From Anaspis maculata (taxonomy: Eukaryota > Arthropoda > Insecta > Coleoptera > Scraptiidae), in NCBI GenBank assembly GCA_949128115.1, contig OX421966.1:30149042-30213041 (forward strand): 64,000 nt of DNA, written 5' to 3'. A model generated the notes under the pieces. The model did not search any database and was not told the origin of the DNA. It saw nothing but the letters and a program-made list of their open reading frames with translations. How positions within the stretch are numbered: position 1 is the stretch's first letter; each line of letters begins with the position of its first letter. Made by a program: the position numbers and the translations under genes. Positions 26,143 to 36,390 of this stretch are shown piece after piece.

Positions 26143-26362
26143 ACCCTGGACACACTATAGAAAGCCTGATGATCATTAACTATGGATCGTCATTAAACTC
26201 CCCTTGCTGTCTTGGTGACAGCAAGGAAAACGTAGTTGCGTTCGTGATTAATGATCATTAACTAAAAAAACTTCATTTTTCCCTTTGCTGTCGCCAAGAC
26301 AGAAAGGGAACTTAAATGACGATCTGTTTATGATCATGAGGCTTTCTCGTGTGTCCAGAGTA
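26143..26362. mobile_element. 220-bp inverted-repeat element (MITE)
   Basis: The left end taccctggacacac and right end gtgtgtccagagta are inverted repeats. Pairing continues through gaaagcctgatgatcat, gatcgtcatt and a ctgtcttggtgacagcaagg block, each with its partner on the right. No coding capacity. Confidence 0.85.
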
Positions 26363-27028
26363 TTTTATGCGTCGTTTTCAAGTAGAAGTGATTACATGGA
26401 AATATCGGAGTAAGCCTCGCAACCTATTAATGAAAGCACATATGTAAAGGATCATTCCCAAACGCCCCAAATTACAAAATTAAAAGAAATGGAACACTTC
26501 AACCATAACATTCAAATTTACCGCGAAATTGTCTGGGGATATTTTATCCAATCAATGGTGTATTGTAATGACGACAACGTGGTGTGACGACAGTCAGTCC
26601 TCTGAGTGGCAGACACTTTTTCGACTGGTGAATTTCTATTTTAAATCGGAAGCCTTCACAAATTGCTGATAAAACTGAATAAAACGTCAACGTCATTGTC
26701 GAATTCTGAACATGCGCGATGATAACTTGTCACCGTTTTCTTAGTTCGCATGACATTCGTGCCGGAGCGCCACTTCCGCGCAATATTGTGTTCTGATAAC
26801 CAATATTACTCTATTATCCACATCTTTGAATTAGTTTCGTACCCTGGAACACCCTCCAAGCTTCGTCGAAGCTACAATGTAAGGAACTGATAATGAGACA
26901 ACTACCTAAATGCCATCTCTTACCCGGGATTTCTTTAAAAGGCGACGGAACAGAAACTAATCGCCAATGATTTCAATAACTTATTTTTTGGGACTCACGA
27001 AAGACACATACCTGACAGTTGGACGTCA

Positions 27029-27095
27029 AGACTACAATGCCAAGTGTAAAATTTGCCCAGCCAACTATAGAATCACGGTAGGAGTGAACGCCTAC
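27029..27095 (+). repeat. Dispersed repeat D, copy 2
   Basis: actacaatgccaagtgtaaa and atttgcccagccaactatag match the reverse complement of 34912-34975 closely. The shared tail is agaatcacggtaggagtgaac. The repeat sits inside a 141-codon open frame (26967-27392), which is therefore not taken as a gene. Confidence 0.75.
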
Positions 27096-27099
27096 CTGT

Positions 27100-30019
27100 A
27101 CCTGGACCCATACATATCAGGTCATGGTATGCTTGATTCTGTACGAAGTACCGCGCACACGACCTATTGGCAATCAACACACAATTTTACATTCCAACTT
27201 TTTCCTAGGCCGCACCATACGACTACGCTTCCATTCCATGGAGATCGTAAGGTAAGTTTCCTACGACCCGATGATCGACCTATGAGAAGTCACAATTTTG
27301 GAAGTCAATCTCGAAAATCATTGGAAGCGGTATGGTTTCCACAAACCTCGAAAAGTGAGTGGAACTTAGTGGACATCAGTCAAAAACGGTGAAGGTCCTG
27401 AAGTGAACGTTACAAATGCGATAAAATCAGTGGAAGTTGATGTAAGTTGACTTAAGCTTGTCAAAACTCAATACCAGTGAATGGGGTGAACACCAATGAA
27501 GAGGGAGATTCAGTAGATATGTTCACAAGTGCATAATGAACCGTTGAAAAATTGTTATTTATGTACCAGGGCCGTAAAGGTGATCTTTCTTGGCCGAATC
27601 TGACCCGAGGCTGCAAATCAGGTGAGGTCACAGAAGGACCTTCGGCCGAGGTCCATACAACATTTTTCAGGCAATTCACAGAAAAAAATCATGGAAATGA
27701 TCAGATTTTATGCTTTGCATTTTTATAAAAACATAGTTACCAATGACAAACTTGACAAGACAATCCTGTCAATACTTTTTTATCCGTGTCACTTTCTGAA
27801 TTCATTGTATGAAGGAAAACGAGTGATTCATACAATTCTGAAGCCTCGTCGGAAAAATTGTGTCAAATCTGTTTAAATAAAATATGAACTTTTCGTAATA
27901 AATAGACCAAACCTCGAACCTGCTTTTCTTGTATTTTTCTCCGACAAATCTACCACTCTTGAGGCATCTTTCTACCTTGGAGCTTTTGACAGAGATTCCC
28001 AGGCTGGCGTCTTTCTGGCGTTACAATTTGCTGTCACATGATGCACGTCATTATTTTCTGGAATCTGGAAGCCGTCACGGCGCGGCGTAGGACTAGGAGA
28101 CGTCCGAGCGACGCCACGGTAAATTCATTGTAAATTGTGAGTTGTGACAATAGCAATAATTATTGACATTGCATTGACAGTCAACAAAACGCATGGTACC
28201 AACATGACGCTATTTCATTTCACCATGCGATTTTCCAAATTTATGTCTGCAGGTGGGATTGATAAAATTCGTACCATGACTAATTCGACCTTCTGAGGCT
28301 TAATATTGTGGTAATTCAATATAAACTAGATGAATTACAATTTCGTGAATTGGCAGAAGATACTTAAGAACCTTAGTTATGCAACCCGTGTCGCAGCGAA
28401 AGAAACAAGTGAAGTCTAGCGACCGTGAAGTGATTTTGACATAAGCGTACAAAAAAGTTCAACTTTAGGGCCGCAACAGAGCACTTCAAACAACGTGTTT
28501 TTGGTTGATCGCCTGAAAAATGTGTGATGTGAGATAAGCTCAAACTTTTGCAGCTCTGTCATTATAGAAAAACGAGTCGTAGAGATTTTGCCTTTCACAT
28601 GAATCTTATAACTGTAACAAAATAACTGTTTGAGGCCTGGTCACTTGAACTTGGTACAGTGAGGGTCTGAGGGTACTTCAAGACAAATAACAGATTCCAT
28701 GTTATACAGGGCAAGAACTACGAGCTGTTTCATTTTAAAGTCGAGCAAGCAAATTATCGTTCGCATGCAAGAATCCACAAAAAAAGACCTTCTTGCTTCT
28801 GGCATCACCCTCCTTTTTTTTTGCCAAACGGTGAGCCTTCCATAGACCAACTTTGAACTTTATTGCGAATCGACCGATCGGTAATGATAGGTTTCCGAAA
28901 ATACGCGGTTACCCCGCCGTGACCATACGGAATTTCGGACAGATGCATGCTCTTCATTTCTCCATCCACGGGCATCACTCGGTAATTGCAGGGTTTGTGC
29001 AAAAGAGTCGCGTCCCGACTCGTTCTCCTTTTTCCTCTCTCGAAGAGTGCATCCGCCAGCGTACACAAGGAGCGCGCGGTGTGCCGCTGGAAGAAGTGGA
29101 TTGAAACTAATTACAGAAGTATGCGGCTGGCGAGTCTCTCTATCCGTGGGTTGTATATAGATACACATTTACAGACGCTGCTGCCTTTATACCGAGTGTC
29201 TCAAAGTAACCGTCAACGTTTGATTGTTCCCTTTCCCGAAGCTCTGCTTTTATGTTTTATGTAACTGATATAAAAATTGACTTGCTCTATCATGTTGCGA
29301 CTTGTGACAAGTGACAGTGACAAGTGACGTTTGTTCTCGATATCTCCATCATGAATGTCCTGATTTCTGCACGGAACGAAAACGGCGTTTGCAATGTGAC
29401 AATGTCGATAAGTTCCACGCGAGCTCTCAAGCTATAGAGTTGCAGTGGGTGCCAGTGAAACTGAAGTGAATAAAATGCAGTGCAAGGTATGGACACTCGG
29501 TATACGGAGGTGGTTGCACGCGAGGTAGTAGGCCGTGCACAGGCCGCCATTAGGTGCCGGAGGGTCCGTGGTGCGCACCGTGTTATTACGGGGGCCTCCG
29601 GGCACGTGCCTGCTACCGGCCCCTTCGCCCTGCCTTGCACCCGACCGACCTCTGACACACGAACAACCGCTTTCGAGCTGAGGCCACTAGATCGGAAACT
29701 CTCTTGAAGTATTACGGGTACCTACCTACCTACGGGTAATAAAGTCAACGATAGCGGGTACTTAGCTCCAGCAGATGCTTTTGTGTGGCAAATAATATAT
29801 AGAGATTTATTTCGAACTGTTTATGTGATTTTGCCGGTCTTCTTGTTCAGGTCGTGGAACAGGTGGTACAAATCGTTCAGAGGGCATGATAACATTCCGT
29901 TTGCAATGTATTGAGACTGGAACCCCGGATGGGCGAGGTTCCTTAATGGTTACAAACAAGCCACGAGACAGTTCCCAAATTCTACCGCCTAGTGGGTTTC
30001 CATATGTTCATTTTTTGAG
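27100..30019. other. Intronic stretch, no gene seen
   Basis: No supported exon. GC-rich patches at 28860-29110 and 29510-29670 give overlapping frames on both strands (122 codons minus at 29290-29658). Confidence 0.4.
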
Positions 30020-31290
30020 TCCCGTGTGCAAGTTGAGACTAGAGTATAGTGGTTAGTGCCAAATTGTTCCTTAGATCATGCTGAACTAGGATCGCGATGA
30101 CAAACATCTGAGACCCGCGACTGGGCAGCGGGAGGGGAGGTAAAATGTGATGAAGACATAAAAAATTTTAAATCATGAACCGAAAGAGGTACAGTGATGA
30201 AAGTTACCGTACGTATTCGCCATTTTACGCCAATGAAAGTTTAGCAAACCACTTTAAAAAATATCAATCGTTTCCAGAGATATTTTCAAAAATATAATTT
30301 TTTTGTGGAGATTTTACTGGTAAAAAAATCGAAGAATTTTGAAGATGGAAAGATGAAAATGATGGAAAACTATATTTCTAACATCACCAATTGTCAAAAT
30401 ATAGAGTTTAATTTTACATCTTCAAAATTCTTCGATTTCTTTAACAATTAGATGTTGACAAAAAAATATGTATTTTTGAAAATATCTCTGAGAATGATTG
30501 ATGTTTTTGAAATCGGTTTATTGAACTTTCAATAGAGTAAAATGGTGAATATGTATGGTAACTTTCATAACTGTATCTACTTCTTTCGGTTCATTATTTA
30601 ACATTTTTTATGTCTTCATCACATTTTACCCCCCCTCCCGCTGCCCAGTCGCGGGTCTCAGATGTTCGCCATCGCGATTCTAGTTCAGCATGATCCAGTG
30701 GCGCAGCCAGGATTTAGCCATGGGGGGGGCTAACGAACGCGAGCGAAGCGAGCTGCACCAAGGGCGAACCCCCCCTCAATTGAGCCCATTGACATTTCCA
30801 AAATCGAAAAAAAATTATTTGTATTTTGGATGAATAATTATTGATTTTTGGAAATGCCGAATGCCGATGGGCATCCACCGATGGGCACCAAAGTATGTAT
30901 CCTTGTAGCTTTCGGAAGAATTCTAAATGGTGAGATTCTGTCAAGAAATAAACCCACAGGGATTGATTTCGCAACGCTTATCTTACCAATTCAACTCTGT
31001 CCTTAAACCGGAAGAGTTTCTCTCTCCGCACCAATTGAAAAAAATCGCGCAATCCAATCGCATAGTGCAACTCTTACACAAAGAGACTAATGATCCATTT
31101 TCTAAATGATGAAGAAGGTAACAGTCGAACTTTTTATTTTGTTCAAAATTTTTCATCGCTTTGGTGAAAAAGCGAGACTGTCTGGGGGGGGCTATAGCCC
31201 CCTAGCCCCCCCCTTGGCTGCGCCACTGGCATGATCTAAGGAAAAATTTTGCACCAACCACTATACTCTTGTCTCAACTTGCACACGGGA
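30020..31290. repeat. ~735-bp palindrome interrupted by a hAT insertion
   Basis: tcccgtgtgcaagttgagac at 30020 pairs with the sequence ending at 31290. Pairing runs inward through ccgcgactgggcagcgggag, the catcacattttac block and tcgaagaattttgaagatg to a centre near 30380. The right arm is split at 30695/31229 by an unrelated element listed separately; removing that insert restores the arm. Confidence 0.92.
30696..31228. mobile_element. Non-autonomous hAT-type element with perfect 8-bp target duplication
   Basis: The ends CAGTGGCGCAGCCA and TGGCTGCGCCACTG are inverted repeats. The flanks are gcatgatc at 30688-30695 and again at 31229-31236, a perfect 8-bp duplication as made by hAT transposases. 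Subterminal G-runs and C-runs (ggggggggc, gccccccccc) and a cgagcgaagcgagc motif are present. Internal frames (86 codons minus, 60 plus) show no transposase motif. The insertion lies within the right arm of an older palindrome, so it is younger than that element. Confidence 0.92.
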
Positions 31291-32038
31291 TACCACACTG
31301 ACGTATAATACTAGACCGAGTTGTTTACATCCGTGCATGTGGCCAAGACCTGAATCCAGTATGGCCGACGTCAGGAAAATAACAATATGCAAGTATATCA
31401 ACTGAGGTGAGCCCGCTTAATGAATGCAGGGCCAATGTGTGGATTTTTACTCCAAATCGTCAAGATATTCAATTCTGTACTATTTCTTGAGAAGATTTTC
31501 CATGTCTGATTGAAAATTAAGAAGTAAAGTAGGAGTAGAAATAGAGAGTGGGGATTAAATTCCAAGTGATAACACCTCGTATTGTGGCACCTTGATGTGG
31601 GTCGCGCGCTGCGGTCAGCTGATCGCGTTACATGCTGTCACATGTCACACCATAGCGGCCCATTTCTTTGTTGCTCATTATTATTTGTCGTTTCGTTAGA
31701 TATTTTGCTTATTTTGTGAGATAATAATGGTGCAGCAGTGCCAAGTGTGCAAAGCTTCGGCATACCGGGAGCATACATTGACGTTATTTTTGACCTCAAT
31801 TTGTTTTGCCCCCTTAACATAAAGAAAACGCTGCAAGCACGCCTGTGTGTCGTTCGGATAACAAACTCCCGCCCCCCCCCCCCCACTTTCCCCTGATCCT
31901 AGCGGTTCTCGCGCGTCAACACAGTGTGTAATGGGGATAGGAAAGCTCCGTCTAGTATTATGGATACCATAAGAAAATCTACTAGCCCGTGAGTTGCGTT
32001 GTCCAAGTGTAACAGTAACCACCATTCAGGCCTTATAG
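31291..32038. other. Intronic stretch, no gene seen
   Basis: Contains a run of twelve C at about 31873-31884 in otherwise ordinary intron. Confidence 0.4.
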
Positions 32039-32040
32039 TA

Positions 32041-32956
32041 CGCCGGATAGCGACATTTCACTTGAGTCATTTCATCACGCGACAGACTAAGTCAAATCGG
32101 TAGTTTTTCTAATGGGAAACAAGAAAAACAACATCTGTCACTCATGCGTCGGTTGCTTCAGAAGTTGCAGGGTGTCAAACATGTCAACAAAAAAAACTTG
32201 CCTGAGTCATTTCATCACGAGACAGAAACGGTTAGATTGATAGTTTTTGTGATGGCAAACAAGAAAAACAACTTTTGTCACTCACGCGTCGGTTGCTTCA
32301 GAAGTTACAGGGTGTCAAACATGTCAACAAAAAAAACTTACCTAAGTCATTTTATCACAAGACAGAAACGCTTCAATCGATAGTTGTTGTGATGGCAAAC
32401 AAGAAAAACAACTTCTGTCACTTACGCGTCGGTTGCTTCAGAAGTTACAGGGTGTCAAACATGTCAAAAAAAACTCAGCTCAGTCATTTTATCACGAGAC
32501 AGAAACAGGTTAATCGATAGTTTTTGGTATCTCAAACAAGAAAAACAACTTCTGTCACTTATGCGTCGGTTGCTTCAAAAGTTACAGGGTGTCAAACATG
32601 TCAGTAGGGAGAGATGGCTTCTTTTGAGGAGGTGGTGGAGGAGGAGGAGAAGGAGGAGGAGAAAGAGGACACCCTGTAACTTCTGAAGCAAACGCCGCAT
32701 GAGTGACAGAAGTTGTTTTTCTTGTTTGCCATCACAAAAACCTATCGATTCAACCGTTTCTGTCTCGTGATGAAATGACTTAGGTCAACTGATATCATTT
32801 TGGCAACTTTAACCCCCTGTAACTTCTGAAGCAACCGACCGACGCATGAGTGACACAAGTTGTTTTTATTGTTTGCATCACAAAAACTATCGATTTGACC
32901 ATTTCTGTATCGTGATGAAATGACGATGACGATGAAATTCATGTCGCTATCCGGCG
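32041..32956. mobile_element. Foldback element with ~140-bp tandem repeats in its arms
   Basis: The outer ends cgccggatagcgacat and its inverse are perfect over 16 bp and flanked by TA on each side. Left part: four direct copies of a ~140-bp unit (the agaagttRcagggtgtcaaa core at 32160, 32300, 32440 and 32577). Right part: two copies of the same unit in reverse (about 32670-32800 and 32810-32930). Between them is a GGA/GGAGGA purine tract (32626-32669). Tandem repeats inside inverted arms are typical of foldback (FB/Galileo-like) elements. Open frames of about 80 codons repeat with the unit and are not genes. Confidence 0.85.
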
Positions 32957-32958
32957 TA

Positions 32959-34334
32959 TTATTAGTCTAAGGCTCAGACATAATCTAATCCACAGAGTGG
33001 TACCTGGTACCTGGTACAAAACAAGCTGAGCTTCAGATTCTGTTCCGGGTCGTAGTTTAAATCACCTAAGTCCCGCATTGTCCCAATAAGAAAACATGTA
33101 CTCTAGCATCACTTTTGTTAATTAAGTATTATAAAATAAAAGAACACGTGCGCGGTACCTACTAACTTTCTACAGCATTCGTACCATCCAAAAAAAAGCC
33201 ATCGACATTTGAAATGTATAACAACATTCGACGTTTTCGATTTTTATCGCTCGTGCTACTGGTTTACCAACCCGAGCTATGCTCCGGTTCTAGAGAGACA
33301 TTTGGAGCAGCCTAGCATAATCATCGATTAGGCTTCCATATCGATTCACTCGCGCGCTCTAGAGAAAAGAGATGTGGAAAGAAAGACCGTTTGCCCTGGC
33401 CTGAATCCGTCAATCAGCAGACTTGTCGTTAATTGTGTCGTTTCTGTATTTGGTCGTGACATGCGACTGCGACTGAAACCATCATCATCAGGATTCAAAG
33501 CTTTTACGTTTTCGCAATCGCGCCGGGCAAAAGCCACCAGAGGGTTTATCTATGGTAATTTGGCTCGTAATTTGGATCATGATGGTGGTATAGCAGTGAT
33601 GGTACTTCAGGGAAATTGGGAAATTGTGACCTGAAAAATGCGTTATGAAATCCCAATTAGACTATAAAACAATGACATTTGACGATGGCGTATATTTAGA
33701 AGATAGATTGCCTGACTTTCGGGTCGTGATAATTAGGCCCGCGATGGTTAGGTAGCGGCCCACGCGGTTTATGCAAATCGCGGGCGGTTGTTCGTGTTGA
33801 GCTATAGTGTTCGAGATTTTACGGTTTTTTAATAATGACATCGATTCTGCGTGATATGTGTGTTTTGGGCCGATAGTAGTGCTTTCAGCAAGTGGGCAGT
33901 GGAATGGGTCAGAGATTTAAGATGTTAATTAGATAACGCTTTGACAACTTTGTGGGTACGATATTTGAATTTTCGGCATTCTACCGGTCGCGCAGTTGCC
34001 ACGAAATTATATGGGATTCATTTTAATTTTGAATAGAGTGCGAAACAAATTCACACACCTACGTGGACTAAATGATATGCTAATCTCGGGAAGGTTACCT
34101 CGACTGTTCTGCTCTGGTATTCCTGTAGCTGAAGCTAATGAAAAATCTTCCATCTACCGCGTGAGGTGTTTCGAGCTTTTATTTTTATAAGTGGTACTAT
34201 ATAAAACATGCTAATTTTGCACAATAGACATACAGCGTACGTATTTAAACAAGGAGTTCTTATGGCTGGTGCTCGTTCGGGTCATTTGAGTAACTAAGTG
34301 GGTAAATATCTATATAAACCGCCATTCTGGCACT
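32959..34334. other. Intronic stretch, no gene seen
   Basis: Short frames only; a small direct repeat tggtacctggtacctggtac at about 32999. Confidence 0.4.
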
Positions 34335-34431
34335 TTGCTTGACGTTGCCATAGAAACCTTAGGTACTACTAAGCAGCATAATATTATTCATCTGATCAGG
34401 TTTTCGGAATTTCAGAATCAGTTCCCAAATA

Positions 34432-34540
34432 GTTCAACTGATCAGACCACAGCCACAAACACAACCAGTTCAACTGATCAGACCTCGGCCACAATCACAA
34501 TCAGTTCAACTGATCAGATCATGTATGATCAGAACACACT
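34432..34540 (+). repeat. 36-bp tandem repeat, 3 units
   Basis: agttcaactgatcagacc recurs at 36-bp spacing (about 34434, 34470, 34506). Since 36 is a multiple of three, the 80-codon plus frame 34335-34577 reads as SSTDQTTATNTT, SSTDQTSATITI, SSTDQIMYDQNT. The repeat could be a chance minisatellite; coding is unproven. Confidence 0.7.
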
Positions 34541-34904
34541 GGACTGGATGGTCACATACAGTTCAATCATTTCATGAATCTTACTTTTTTATCAGTCGAA
34601 TAATAAAGGTCTCTTTTTGGAAATTGGTAGAAGAAAGGGTTGTATCTTGAAAAAATATTGAAAATTGAAAATACCTTGATGGGACAATTGCTTTGAAAAT
34701 CCAACCACTTTAGCGGTACTTCTAAGAAATGCATTTATGTTTTCAACCCTATTCTTTGTTTCTCGACCAAGTCATTCCAGTTTCAGTCATTGTTCGAAGC
34801 GTTGAGTGTCACATCATCACTACCTTAGAAGTGAAATTTTGCTGCAACTTACAGATCGTATACAAACAAGATACGCATCATTATTGAGATGATCCTAAGT
34901 AGTA

Positions 34905-34975
34905 TAGTAGGTTCACTTGTACTGTGACTCCAGTTGGCTGGGCAAATTTTCTGCTTTAGCATTGTAGGCTTGCCG
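34905..34975 (-). repeat. Dispersed repeat D, copy 3
   Basis: Reverse complement reads cctacaatgctaaagcagaa, aatttgcccagccaactgga and gtcacagtacaagtgaac, matching 27029-27095 and the core of 35775-35810. Confidence 0.7.
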
Positions 34976-35211
34976 CCTTTTCACCTGGTGTGAAACTGAC
35001 CTCAATAGTAGTGAAGTTATATTTCTCAACAAATTGGTATTAAAATCTTGGAAAACTGACCTTGTCATACGTAGAAATGCGATCAGAGGGGTGCAGAGCT
35101 GTATTACCGTCATTTAGATACCAGAACTACACGGGGCCGCCTTCAATTTGAGTCATCTTGACGGCGGCCATTCAAGGTCGACAAAAACTCGTTCCGCCAA
35201 GGTTCAAAACG

Positions 35212-35484
35212 GAAGCAAACTGAAGGTACTCACATGAATTTCGGTCCAATACTCAACTTTGCGAATTTTGGGGCTGGATTTTTTGAAATTCGGTTTATTA
35301 AACTGTTCACACGTAAATCCTGCTGCAATAGCAGGCCTGCTGGGATGTTCCTTGTCTTGCCAATAGTTCTTCATGGTTCGGCGTGTCTTTTCGACTGGAC
35401 GAGGTGAAAGGATTGATGATTTCATGGGACCCCTTTTTTTTAACAAAGGGCTAGTAGGTATTTTTTTAGTTTGAATCATCGTTA
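35212..35484 (-). CDS. Doubtful open frame with a consensus-like donor, function unknown
   Basis: From an ATG at about 35484 the minus strand stays open for about 80 codons (MIQTKKIPTSPLLKKRGPMK onward). It is Lys/Pro/Ser-rich and reaches KVEYWTEIH, where the sequence cat/gtgagtacc is a good splice donor. I do not recognise the protein. It could be a first exon of a nested or alternative transcript in the giant intron, or a chance frame. No acceptor-linked continuation was identified, and the frame continues past the donor to a stop at 35204. Confidence 0.2.
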
Positions 35485-35729
35485 AGTTGAACTGGTTTCG
35501 AGAGGTTAGAAATATTTTTGACACTTGTCAAATGTCAAAGCTGCTTTGATTTATCTGTTCCAATAAAATGAAAAAAAGCGTCAGACATCACGTCCCGCAA
35601 AAATGTTCCGTCTATCTGCAGAGGAAATGCGTAGAAAATGTATTACAAAAGTATTCCGAACGACTTCGTGTTTCTTCGTGAATTATTGTGCCAAATAAAG
35701 CCAGAACAGCCAACCGCAAAGTCTTGGGA

Positions 35730-35815
35730 ATTTTCTAAATTTCAGATTTGTAAACTTTAAAAACAAAATCTCACAGCCGACTAGAATCACGGTACAAGTG
35801 AACATACTATATATT
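35730..35815 (+). repeat. Dispersed repeat D, copy 4
   Basis: atttcagatttgtaaacttt, aaaatctcacagccgacta and gaatcacggtacaagtgaac align with the reverse complement of 25572-25680. Confidence 0.75.
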
Positions 35816-36079
35816 GTTTCAGCATTGTTTAAGCAAGCAATCGATGTGAAAAGTTATTGGAAAATAAATTTTCTCAGAGGTTCATGAATTTATTTTGGCA
35901 AAAGTAGGTATGCTTCGTTGCACCTTATAGGATACTTTTCTGGATGCTCCATGGAACGTGTACCTATTCCATTCATTCAACTATCCATTCATTGATGGTT
36001 CCATTTGGGAACTCAGTGCAAAACGAAGAAGAATGCAGGTGATATGAAAATGTTGATCAGTTGAATTTGAAAGTTTCAA

Positions 36080-36390
36080 CTGGATCGCTTCAAAAATGGA
36101 AAAGTTCCAGTTGGCGGCCTCGAAAAACGTCAAAATTCGAAATTTGACTGATGCATTTCGATTGTCTGTGAAAGATTCAAAATCTTGAGTGAATCATTTG
36201 GAAAATAGATAGATTCAAGGTCAACAAGCCTTCGGACACGTCAAAAATCAAAATTTGACGGATGCATTACGATTGTCTATCGAAAAGTCATGTTGATTTG
36301 AAATATCAAGTGGTCTGGTTGAAAAAGGTTTAAGTTCAAGATGGCGGCCTGCAAGAACGTCAAAATTCAAAATTTGACATGCATTTCGTT
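36080..36390 (+). repeat. ~115-bp satellite array, 3 units
   Basis: The gac-gatgcatt core occurs at 36146, 36257 and 36376 (spacing 111 and 119). Each unit carries ggcggcct or a decayed version, acgtcaaaa and aatttgac. Same family as 8705-9172 and 12843-13195. Confidence 0.8.

Noticed and set aside
26967..27392. 141-codon plus-strand frame as a gene
   Set aside because: It overlaps dispersed repeat D, has no recognisable domain, and no supporting splice or start context.
32144..32942. Several similar ~80-codon frames suggesting a small gene family
   Set aside because: They arise from the ~140-bp tandem unit of the foldback element; frames shift between units.
32039..32958. CRISPR-like array of evenly spaced repeats
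   Set aside because: The unit is repeated whole, without unique spacers, lies in inverted arms, and the genome is eukaryotic.
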